Shown one piece after another: positions 8,799-15,124 of a stretch of 46,943 bases of DNA. The stretch lies in assembly GCA_001769655.1 (NCBI GenBank), contig MEPC01000009.1, positions 1 through 46,943 of the forward strand. Reading direction: 5' to 3'. Each line of letters starts with the position of its first letter. Position 1 is the first letter of the stretch. Source of the DNA: Bacteroidetes bacterium RIFCSPLOWO2_12_FULL_37_12. GTDB lineage: Bacteria > Bacteroidota > Bacteroidia > 2-12-FULL-37-12. A model generated the notes under the pieces. That model had not been told where the DNA came from. It made no database searches and worked only from the letters and a program-made list of their open reading frames with translations. Made by a program: the position numbers and the translations under genes.

Positions 8799-8912
8799 GG
8801 TTTAAGTATGTAGCTAAGTTTGTGCGTAAGGTACTTAAACCTACCCGATTGAACTTTTTCCTATTACAAGGTTTAAGTCGCAACCGCACTAACCTGACTA
8901 TAGACTTAAACC
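8799..8912. repeat. Two tandem inverted-repeat elements, GGTTTAAGT...ACTTAAACC
   Basis: Two 43-bp units lie in the gap between SDR and mocA. Unit 1 (8799-8841) has perfect 10-bp arms GGTTTAAGTA / TACTTAAACC. Unit 2 (8870-8912) has GGTTTAAGTC / GACTTAAACC. The 23-bp interiors differ, and only the arms and the outer TCT/AGA are shared. A third, 44-bp copy lies at 14941-14984, on the far side of the bcr genes. They resemble REP or MITE-like elements. Confidence 0.75.
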
Positions 8913-8927
8913 AGAGCGGGGTCATTC

Positions 8928-8975
8928 ATCGCCTTCGATTGTGTCCTCACAAACGAGGAATTGGTCATTAGTCAC
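8928..8975. repeat. Degenerate REP-like hairpin element (CGTTTGTG family)
   Basis: The stretch GCCTTCGATTGTG-TCCT-CACAAACGAGG is a degenerate copy of the perfect hairpin at 12487-12516, followed by the same tail word TCATTAGTCA and AATTTCC. It overlaps the 3' end of the mocA-like gene, which is read on the opposite strand. Another family member lies at 41765-41836. Confidence 0.6.
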
Positions 8976-9552
8976 AAATTTCCAAATAATCATTCATTGT
9001 ATTAATATTCACTAAAACGTTTTTGTCATTTACAGTTATTTTTTTTCTGATGAAATGTGATAACTGCTCTTTTAATGTCATTTTAAAATTTCTTTTTAAC
9101 ATTAAATTAATTGACACATAAGGAGAAATCAGAACCGGATGACCACGTTTACTTTTATAAACAGGGACAGAAAAACCTGAAGAACATCTTTCTTTCAATA
9201 ATTGTTTGAGAACCTTAAGCGAAATCAACGGATTATCGCAATCCTGAATAAAACAATAACCCGTAGGTTCTATTTGTTTTAATCCGAGTAATACCGAATA
9301 CATTCTGCCTTTATCAGGGGAAGGATTTATTTTTATCATTGCTGTCTTGCAGGAAACAATCTGAGGAAGTTTTTTTATCTTATCCCTTAACCATTTTCCG
9401 GTAACAATAATGATTTTATTGCATTTTAACTTTTTGTATTCACTAACAATTTTTTCAATGAATGTTTTTTTGTTATCAAACCTCAAGAGCGGTTTATCAA
9501 ATCCCATTCTTTCAGAGAACCCGGAAGCAAGTATAATGACAGAGGATGACAT
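8968..9552 (-). CDS. mocA: MocA/MobA-like molybdenum cofactor nucleotidyltransferase
   Basis: A 194-residue NTP-transferase of the MobA/MocA family. The nucleotide-binding start is IILASGFSERMGFDKPLL, followed by a central QDCDNPLIS (the metal-binding acidic motif) and RGHPVLIS. Enzymes of the xanthine dehydrogenase family use molybdopterin cytosine dinucleotide, which MocA makes by attaching CMP. The position beside genes for such an enzyme makes MocA more likely than MobA (GMP), although residue 10 is serine where many members have alanine or glycine. It is transcribed away from the divergent bcr operon. Confidence 0.82.
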   Translation of the reverse strand: MSSSVIILASGFSERMGFDKPLLRFDNKKTFIEKIVSEYKKLKCNKIIIVTGKWLRDKIKKLPQIVSCKTAMIKINPSPDKGRMYSVLLGLKQIEPTGYCFIQDCDNPLISLKVLKQLLKERCSSGFSVPVYKSKRGHPVLISPYVSINLMLKRNFKMTLKEQLSHFIRKKITVNDKNVLVNINTMNDYLEICD

Positions 9553-9904
9553 TTTTTAGTTGAACGATCGTAGGGGCAAACCTTGCGGTTGCTCTTTGGA
9601 CATTAATATTACAATGAAGGAATATTACAATGAAACAATGAACTATGATCATTGAACAAGGAACAACGAATGATGAAATAAAAAAAAGGAGGAGAAGAAC
9701 CAGGGAGAAACATTTTACCGGATCACCACAAGGATATTTCTGAAGCACAGGAAACATTGCCCTGCGGTGACCCGGACAAAATGTAGCACAAATAAACGGG
9801 TAATTACAACCCTGTAAAATGACAAATGTCAGTACTAAATAAAAGAAATGTCATTTTTTATGTTCTGTTTTTACATGAAAATTGCCTTATTTTCATAGAA
9901 AAAC
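9553..9904. other. Divergent intergenic region between mocA and bcrC
   Basis: This 352-bp gap separates the minus-strand Mo-cofactor gene from the plus-strand bcr operon and must hold both promoters. It contains a short direct repeat (ATTACAATGAA, about 9608-9640), no convincing coding frame, and a cluster of ATGACA half-sites near 9819-9854 (listed separately). I found no exact TAnnTTTG box within 60 bp of bcrC, so a regulated or non-canonical promoter is likely. Confidence 0.5.
9819..9854. promoter_or_regulatory. Candidate operator upstream of bcrC: ATGACA half-sites
   Basis: TGACAAATGTCA (9820-9831) has perfect 5-bp arms TGACA/TGTCA around a 2-bp centre. A third half-site ATGTCAT follows at 9848-9854. 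The group ends 50 bp before the bcrC start codon. The arrangement suits a dimeric repressor or activator, but the regulator is unknown. Confidence 0.4.
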
Positions 9905-11068
9905 ATGAAAAACCTGACACAAATCAGTGAAGAGTGCCGGAAACAGGCATTTGACCTGAATTATTTTGGTGCAAAAAAATGGAAATCTGCTCAAAAAGGA
10001 AGAGTATTGGTTGGGTATCTTCCTATCTACTTCCCGCGGGAAATAGTTGAAGCCATGAATGGAATAGCAGTTGGAATACTTGGAGTGGGTGACCAAAAAC
10101 AAGTTATCAAAGGCGATGCTTTTTATCAATCCTATATATGTCACCTACCCAGAGGAGTGATTGAATTGGCATTAGATAATAATTTCAACGATTTTGACGG
10201 ATTTATTTTTCCTTCTATATGCGACTGCGTCAGAAATCTTTCAGGAATGTTCAGAATTACAAAAACCGGAAAATTTTCAAAATACCTTGATTTCCCGCAA
10301 AATTTTAATCCCTTAACCGGAGGGGTTTTCTATCGCCAGGAACTTGGATCCGTTCAGCAGGAAATCTGCAGGATCAACGGGGTATTACCTTCCGTGAAGA
10401 TTTTAAATGAAAAAATTGAAAAATATAACCAGAATCGAAGATTCATCGAAAATATTTATGCGATACGGCAGGAATTCCCATGGAGATTATCAGCAGTTGA
10501 CTGGTATTGTATTCAACGAGCCGGCTTGATGATGACGGTAGAAGAGCACAACGCTATATTATCTGATGTACAAACTCTTTTGGAGGAGAACCAGGGAGAA
10601 CCATTGGATAATATACGTGTTGTGGTGAGCGGATCATTCTGCGAACAACCACCTCTGGGGCTTATAAAATCCATTGAGATGGCGGGTTGTTACATTGTAG
10701 ATGATGATTTTATATTGGGTTCCCGTTGGATTCAGGGTGACATTGATTCAAAAAGCAATGACCCGATGAATGCCATTGTCAATGCATATCTTACGCAAAG
10801 TACATTCTCTTCCGCATTATATGATGTTGGGAATCCTAAAGGAGCCAGATTAGTTGAATTAGTTAAAAACCGAAAAGCTGACGGTGTGATTTTTTGTGCG
10901 GCGAGTTTTTGCGATCCTGCATTGTTAGACAGACCTGAAATGCAAAAGTCCTGTGACGAAGCAGGCATACATCATATAAATTTCCAATTCCACGAAAATA
11001 CCGGACAGTTTAAAGTTATTAAAGAACAGTGCGGTACATTTTCAGATTCAATTAAATTATGGGCGTGA
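9905..11068 (+). CDS. bcrC: Benzoyl-CoA reductase subunit C (BcrC/BadD)
   Basis: A 387-residue member of the 2-hydroxyacyl-CoA dehydratase/HgdB family that matches BcrC-specific blocks along its whole length: GDAFYQSYICHLPR (70-83), FPSICDCVRNLSGM (102-115), SGSFCEQPP, IKSIEMAGCYIVDDD, FCDPALLDRP and the C-terminal GTFSDSIKLWA. BcrC and BcrB together hold the catalytic site that transfers single electrons to the aromatic ring of benzoyl-CoA. Cys79, Cys106 and Cys108 are candidate cluster ligands. The length is that of known BcrC. It is the first gene of a plus-strand operon in the order C-B-A-D known from Thauera. A 12-bp-arm hairpin separates it from bcrB. Confidence 0.93.
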   Translation: MKNLTQISEECRKQAFDLNYFGAKKWKSAQKGRVLVGYLPIYFPREIVEAMNGIAVGILGVGDQKQVIKGDAFYQSYICHLPRGVIELALDNNFNDFDGFIFPSICDCVRNLSGMFRITKTGKFSKYLDFPQNFNPLTGGVFYRQELGSVQQEICRINGVLPSVKILNEKIEKYNQNRRFIENIYAIRQEFPWRLSAVDWYCIQRAGLMMTVEEHNAILSDVQTLLEENQGEPLDNIRVVVSGSFCEQPPLGLIKSIEMAGCYIVDDDFILGSRWIQGDIDSKSNDPMNAIVNAYLTQSTFSSALYDVGNPKGARLVELVKNRKADGVIFCAASFCDPALLDRPEMQKSCDEAGIHHINFQFHENTGQFKVIKEQCGTFSDSIKLWA

Positions 11069-11077
11069 GGGGATAAT

Positions 11078-11120
11078 CTTCAAGGTTTGTATGGACTTGC
11101 AGAGCCGGCAAACCTTGAAG
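11078..11120. repeat. Intra-operonic inverted repeat between bcrC and bcrB
   Basis: Perfect 12-bp arms CTTCAAGGTTTG (11078-11089) and CAAACCTTGAAG (11109-11120) are separated by 19 bp. There is no T-run after it, so it is not a standard terminator. It may be a REP-type element or an RNA-stability hairpin between the two genes. Confidence 0.65.
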
Positions 11121-11172
11121 GTTTGAATTTTAGAAAATATAAAAATTAAAAAATAGAAATTATTAACATCCA

Positions 11173-12459
11173 ATGTCCAATAAAAAACCTGAAGTTCAAA
11201 AAGAAAAAAGCATGCTCTTGCAAAAAGAGATGATTGCCGGCTTGTTTAAGGATTTAAGCACTGCAAAAGAAAAAGGGAAAAAGGTGGTTTATACTTTTGT
11301 TCCCGGAAATATCACCGAGTTGATTCTCTCCTTCGACATGCTTCCCGTGTATCCTGAAATAAATGCTCTGCAATCGGGTATGAGAAAAAAATCGTGGGAA
11401 TATATTAAAGAGGCAGAAAAAATTGGTTATTCGGAAGATGTTTGCACGTATGTGAAGTGTGACATCGGCATGATGCTGAAAGGGAATATAGGTCCAACGG
11501 ATGAAAAAATTCCTGATCCGGATCTTCTGTTATTGAGTTATACAGGGTGTTTCACCTTTATGAAATGGTTTGAAAATCTGGAGCGGCTTTATCCCGGGGT
11601 TCCGGTGGCAATGTTACACACTCCCTATCAGGAAGACGGAAAAATTACTCCCGGAATGGTTGATTATATGGTAAAACAATTGAAAGAAGATGTTATCCCA
11701 AAGATGGAAAAAGTAAGCGGCAAAAAATACGATGAAGCCCGTTTGTCGTACATGCTTGAAAAATCAGCTTTATCAGAAGACCTCCTCGTAAAAGTTCTTG
11801 AGTCAGCAAAATTAAAACCTTCTCCGATTGATGCTTATTTTGCAGGGGTTTATTATATAGGTCCGATTTTTACCGCATTTCGTGGCACTACACAAGCGGT
11901 TGATTATTATTCTGAATTATACAAGGAAATTCAGGAAAGAATAAGTTTGAAGCAAGGTCCTATCACTCCTGAAGGAGAATTAAAGGAAGAAAAATACAGA
12001 TTAGTAGTAGAAGGTCCGCCTAACTGGACGAATTTCCGGGAATTCTGGAAAATATTTTATGATATGGGTGCTGTAATAGTGGCATCGTCTTATACAAAAG
12101 TAGGAGGGGTGTATGATATGGGATTCCGTCATGATCCTAAAAATCCATTGGAAAGTTTATCAAGATATTGCATGGGTTGTTATACCAATATGAACATCCC
12201 GCAACGGGTTGAATTGTTGTGTCACTATATCAAGGAGTACTCAGCCGATGGATTTCTGATAAACTCTATAAAAAGTTGTAACTCTTTTTCCGCCGGACAA
12301 TTATTGATGATGCGCGAAATAGAACAAAGGATGGGAGTGTCGGTAGGATTTATTGAATCGGATCTGGTTGACCCCCGTTATTTTTCTTATGCGAATATTA
12401 AAAACCGGTTGGAATCATATTTTCAGATGTTGGAACAAAGAAAATTGATTTTGCAATGA
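11173..12459 (+). CDS. bcrB: Benzoyl-CoA reductase subunit B (BcrB/BadE)
   Basis: A 428-residue HgdB-family protein with BcrB-type blocks: LPVYPEINALQSGMRKKSW (57-75), GYSEDVCTYVKCDIGMM (85-101), LLLLSYTGCFTFMKWFE (118-134), YIGPIFTAFRGT, VEGPPNWTNFREFWK, INSIKSCNSFSAGQLLM and ESDLVDPRYFS. Cys91, Cys96 and Cys126 are probable iron-sulfur ligands. With BcrC it forms the substrate-reducing module of class I benzoyl-CoA reductase; electrons arrive from the BcrA/BcrD ATPase. The protein is acidic to neutral and soluble, with no signal peptide. A paralogue is encoded at 16827-18026. Confidence 0.94.
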   Translation: MSNKKPEVQKEKSMLLQKEMIAGLFKDLSTAKEKGKKVVYTFVPGNITELILSFDMLPVYPEINALQSGMRKKSWEYIKEAEKIGYSEDVCTYVKCDIGMMLKGNIGPTDEKIPDPDLLLLSYTGCFTFMKWFENLERLYPGVPVAMLHTPYQEDGKITPGMVDYMVKQLKEDVIPKMEKVSGKKYDEARLSYMLEKSALSEDLLVKVLESAKLKPSPIDAYFAGVYYIGPIFTAFRGTTQAVDYYSELYKEIQERISLKQGPITPEGELKEEKYRLVVEGPPNWTNFREFWKIFYDMGAVIVASSYTKVGGVYDMGFRHDPKNPLESLSRYCMGCYTNMNIPQRVELLCHYIKEYSADGFLINSIKSCNSFSAGQLLMMREIEQRMGVSVGFIESDLVDPRYFSYANIKNRLESYFQMLEQRKLILQ

Positions 12460-12468
12460 TTGGAAATT

Positions 12469-12516
12469 AGTCATTAGTCATTCATCGCCTTCGTTTGTGT
12501 CCTCACAAACGAAGGC
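12469..12516. repeat. REP-like hairpin between bcrB and bcrA
   Basis: A perfect 13-bp inverted repeat GCCTTCGTTTGTG (12487-12499) and CACAAACGAAGGC (12504-12516) with loop TCCT, preceded by ATTAGTCATTAGTCATTCAT. The same hairpin core plus AATGACTAAT words recur at 8928-8975 and 41765-41836 in either orientation, so this is a dispersed element inside the operon. No T-run follows. Confidence 0.8.
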
Positions 12517-12534
12517 ATTTAATCAATAAAAAAC

Positions 12535-13941
12535 ATGCATCGTTATTTTCTCGGAGTTGACCTTGGCTCCACCACCTCCAAGGCAATCATTGTAGATGAA
12601 GAGGGTAAAATTACCGGCAGGGGAATTACCAATACTCGCGCTAATTATTCTGTAGCGGCAGAAATTGCCAAAATGGAAGCCATTTACAATGCCCGTTTTT
12701 ATATCCTCAAAAAAAATCTGGAAACCGATTTATCCTGGAAATCCGAATACCATCAATTTATCCGTGACATCGAAAATGTGTTTCAATATTTGCAGTTTAA
12801 AATCCGCCTCGATGAATTAAACAAACTGCTTTTATCAAATGCAGGTTCTTATTTTCAAATCAAAGTCCGTTCCTCCCTACTTCAGCATTTGATGCAGATA
12901 CTTCCTTCACTGGAAACAAAAATTAAAAACGAATTTCTACAAAATCAATTAGGTCTTCAGAATCAGTTTTTCCGAGATGTGGTTACCGGCATATATAATG
13001 AGCTGGTCGCTGAAAAAGATAAGACACTTTTTGAACCGTTGATGAACGTATTTGACAAAAGCATTACTCCGGTTGAAAATGAAATATTACAGGTTGATTT
13101 CAAAATTATGGTGAATCAGGCAATGGACATTCTTCAGAAAAAATATAAATCACTTCCTGATAATATTTCCGGTGACACTTCCATGCGTTTTGATGCAGAA
13201 CTAAACTTGCTGAAAGGAAATTATGAAAAAGTATCAGACACCTTGCGTGACCATATAAACCGTGTTGCCGATTATGAATTGCATATTTCCAACATGACCG
13301 GTACAGGATACGGAAGGGCGCTACTTCCATTTCCCGAAGATTGCATCCGCTCCGAAATTTTGTGTCACGCTTATGGGGCACACGCTATTTTTCCTGAAAC
13401 AAGAACTGTATTGGACATAGGAGGACAAGATACCAAAGCAATTCAGGTTGACAAACATGGCTTGGTAACAAGTTTCCAGATGAATGACCGCTGTGCCGCC
13501 GGATGTGGCAGATATCTCGGCTATATTGCCGATGAAATGGGCGTGCCGGTGAATGAATTAGGACCCATGGCATTGCAGGCAACCAAAGAAGTGCAGATAT
13601 GTTCCACTTGCACCGTATTTGCCGGAGCTGAATTGAGGGAGTTAACGAATCTTGGAGAAAAAAGAGAAGATATACTCGGGGGTTTGCATAAAGCGATTAT
13701 CATGCGTGCCATGTCACTGATTGCGCGTTCCGGCGGTGTCTTTAATGAGTTTACATTTACCGGAGGAGTGGCACGGAACAAAGCTGTTATAAAATATCTT
13801 ACCGCACTCGTAAAAGAAAATTATGGTGACACAATAAAAATAAATATTCATACCGATTCTATTTTCATGGGAGCACTTGGAGGAGCATTGTTTGCACGGA
13901 GGGCTTCGGAGCTGGCACATAAGATGGTGCCTGTCGAATGA
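12535..13941 (+). CDS. bcrA: Benzoyl-CoA reductase ATPase subunit A (BcrA/BadF)
   Basis: A 468-residue member of the ASKHA BadF/BadG/BcrA/BcrD family. The phosphate-binding start is GVDLGSTTSKAIIVD (about 7-21). A long helical insertion (about 60-245), characteristic of BcrA and absent from short activators, follows. Then come GTGYGRALLPFP, DIGGQDTKAIQV, NDRCAAGCGRYLGYIADEM and STCTVFAGAEL. Cys320 and Cys359, 39 residues apart, are the expected ligands of the [4Fe-4S] cluster shared with BcrD. It hydrolyses ATP to drive low-potential electrons from ferredoxin to BcrBC. The insertion is somewhat longer than I expect for Thauera BcrA. The start ATG lies 18 nt after the intra-operonic hairpin. 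Confidence 0.93.
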   Translation: MHRYFLGVDLGSTTSKAIIVDEEGKITGRGITNTRANYSVAAEIAKMEAIYNARFYILKKNLETDLSWKSEYHQFIRDIENVFQYLQFKIRLDELNKLLLSNAGSYFQIKVRSSLLQHLMQILPSLETKIKNEFLQNQLGLQNQFFRDVVTGIYNELVAEKDKTLFEPLMNVFDKSITPVENEILQVDFKIMVNQAMDILQKKYKSLPDNISGDTSMRFDAELNLLKGNYEKVSDTLRDHINRVADYELHISNMTGTGYGRALLPFPEDCIRSEILCHAYGAHAIFPETRTVLDIGGQDTKAIQVDKHGLVTSFQMNDRCAAGCGRYLGYIADEMGVPVNELGPMALQATKEVQICSTCTVFAGAELRELTNLGEKREDILGGLHKAIIMRAMSLIARSGGVFNEFTFTGGVARNKAVIKYLTALVKENYGDTIKINIHTDSIFMGALGGALFARRASELAHKMVPVE

Positions 13942-14051
13942 ATTGCAAATATTTAGATAGGTACCCACTTTGTCATTTATTGTTAAGTGTTATATGTTAA
14001 TTATTATTTTTTAGATTCCTTTTTACTTTTAGTAAACTATAAACCCAACCC

Positions 14052-14900
14052 ATGAACACCCTCCTCACCCTTGGTATTGATGTAGGCAGTAATTTCATTA
14101 AAGCTGTCTTAATGGAATGTGGCACTACTAAAAGTGTCATTCTCGACAAGCATACTGAAAAAATCCGGAAACGCAACCCTGCACAGCTTGCCGATGAAAT
14201 GACAACGCATTTATTAGAAAAACATAATTTCCAATACGATGACCTTGCGTATCTTGCCTCTACCGGCGAAGGGGATCTTGTCATCAGAAAGCGTGGACAT
14301 TTTTACGGTATGACTACCCATTCAAGGGGCGCTGTATATTTTGATTCCACAGCCAAAACAGTGGTTGACCTCGGGGCTTTGTATGTTCGTGCCATCCGCG
14401 TAAATCCACAGGCAAAAGTTCTGGATTATAAAATGACCGGACAATGCGCTTCCGGTTCCGGACAATTTCTTGAAAATATTTCACGTTATCTGGGATTATC
14501 CATTGACGAAGTTGGTGACATTTCACTTCGCTCTACGAAGCCGGAAGTGTCATCGGGTATTTGTGCTGTGCTTGCAGAAACGGATGTTATCAACATGGTG
14601 TCACGCGGAATAACCACTCCCGATATCATAAAGGGAATTCATTTATCCATTGCAAACAGGATTATTAAATTATTATCCGCATTGAAAGCAGAGTCACCTG
14701 TTTTTTTGACCGGAGGTATGGCATTGAATAAAGGATTAATTCAAGCCATACAGGAATCATTACAGGAAACAAAGAAAAATTTCATAATTAAAACTAATCC
14801 TGACGCAATTTATGCGGGTGCAATCGGCGCGGCGTTGTGGGGTGCATACAGATATCATAAGCTGAAGCAAGGAAAAGTGATGGCGAAAGTTGTAGCGTGA
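14052..14900 (+). CDS. bcrD: Benzoyl-CoA reductase ATPase subunit D (BcrD/BadG)
   Basis: A 282-residue short member of the BadF/BcrA family without the BcrA insertion. Motifs are LGIDVGSNFIKAVLM (7-21), VVDLGALYVRAI, TGQCASGSGQFLENISRYLG and SSGICAVLAETDVINMV. Cys132 and Cys171 are 39 residues apart, the same spacing as Cys320/Cys359 of BcrA, as needed for one [4Fe-4S] cluster bridged between the two ATPase subunits. Length and order (last of C-B-A-D) fit known operons. It is followed by an AT-rich perfect palindrome that may end the transcript. Confidence 0.92.
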   Translation: MNTLLTLGIDVGSNFIKAVLMECGTTKSVILDKHTEKIRKRNPAQLADEMTTHLLEKHNFQYDDLAYLASTGEGDLVIRKRGHFYGMTTHSRGAVYFDSTAKTVVDLGALYVRAIRVNPQAKVLDYKMTGQCASGSGQFLENISRYLGLSIDEVGDISLRSTKPEVSSGICAVLAETDVINMVSRGITTPDIIKGIHLSIANRIIKLLSALKAESPVFLTGGMALNKGLIQAIQESLQETKKNFIIKTNPDAIYAGAIGAALWGAYRYHKLKQGKVMAKVVA

Positions 14901-14908
14901 ATTATCTA

Positions 14909-14933
14909 AAAAAAAAGTTTTAAACTTTTTTTT
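14909..14933 (+). terminator. Possible terminator after bcrD
   Basis: A perfect palindrome of eight A, GTTT, a single central T, AAAC and eight T (12-bp arms), 9 nt after the bcrD stop. It would give a weak AT-only stem with a T-run, and is symmetrical, so it could act on both strands. Moderate confidence only, because the stem lacks GC pairs. Confidence 0.4.
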
Positions 14934-14940
14934 ATTTATA

Positions 14941-14984
14941 GGTTTAAGTAGCTGTAGCACTTTTCCGCGCTTCATACTTAAACC
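14941..14984. repeat. Third GGTTTAAGTA...TACTTAAACC inverted-repeat element
   Basis: Perfect 10-bp arms (14941-14950 and 14975-14984), 44 bp overall, interior unrelated to the two copies at 8799-8912. It lies just beyond bcrD, so copies of this element bracket mocA and bcrCBAD. Confidence 0.75.
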
Positions 14985-15022
14985 AGAGTTTGCGAGATTG
15001 AAAAATTTTCGGTATGTTTATT

Positions 15023-15106
15023 AAGCCCTGAAAGGGCGTAATTCAATAACATAGGACAACGCCCTATGGATGAATCACAAAAATCTCATGAAGCCCTGAA
15101 AGGGCG
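15023..15106. repeat. AAGCCCTGAAAGGGCG hairpin repeats
   Basis: Two copies of AAGCCCTGAAAGGGCG (15023-15038 and 15091-15106; stem GCCCT/AGGGC, loop GAA) flank a CATAGG...CCCTATG inverted repeat (about 15050-15067). From general knowledge, this kind of palindromic intergenic repeat is common in Bacteroidota genomes. It lies in the 224-bp gap between bcrD and the ligase gene. Confidence 0.7.
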
Positions 15107-15124
15107 AAACAAAATTTTTTATTT

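Noticed and set aside
8799-8912. Spaced repeats resembling a short CRISPR array
   Set aside because: Only two units, each an internal inverted repeat with its own variable centre; spacing is 71 bp, there is no third unit nearby, no leader and no cas genes.
10577-10600. Similarity between GGAGAACCAGGGAGAACCA in bcrC and a stretch at about 9687
   Set aside because: Short, purine-rich, one copy in coding sequence; likely chance.
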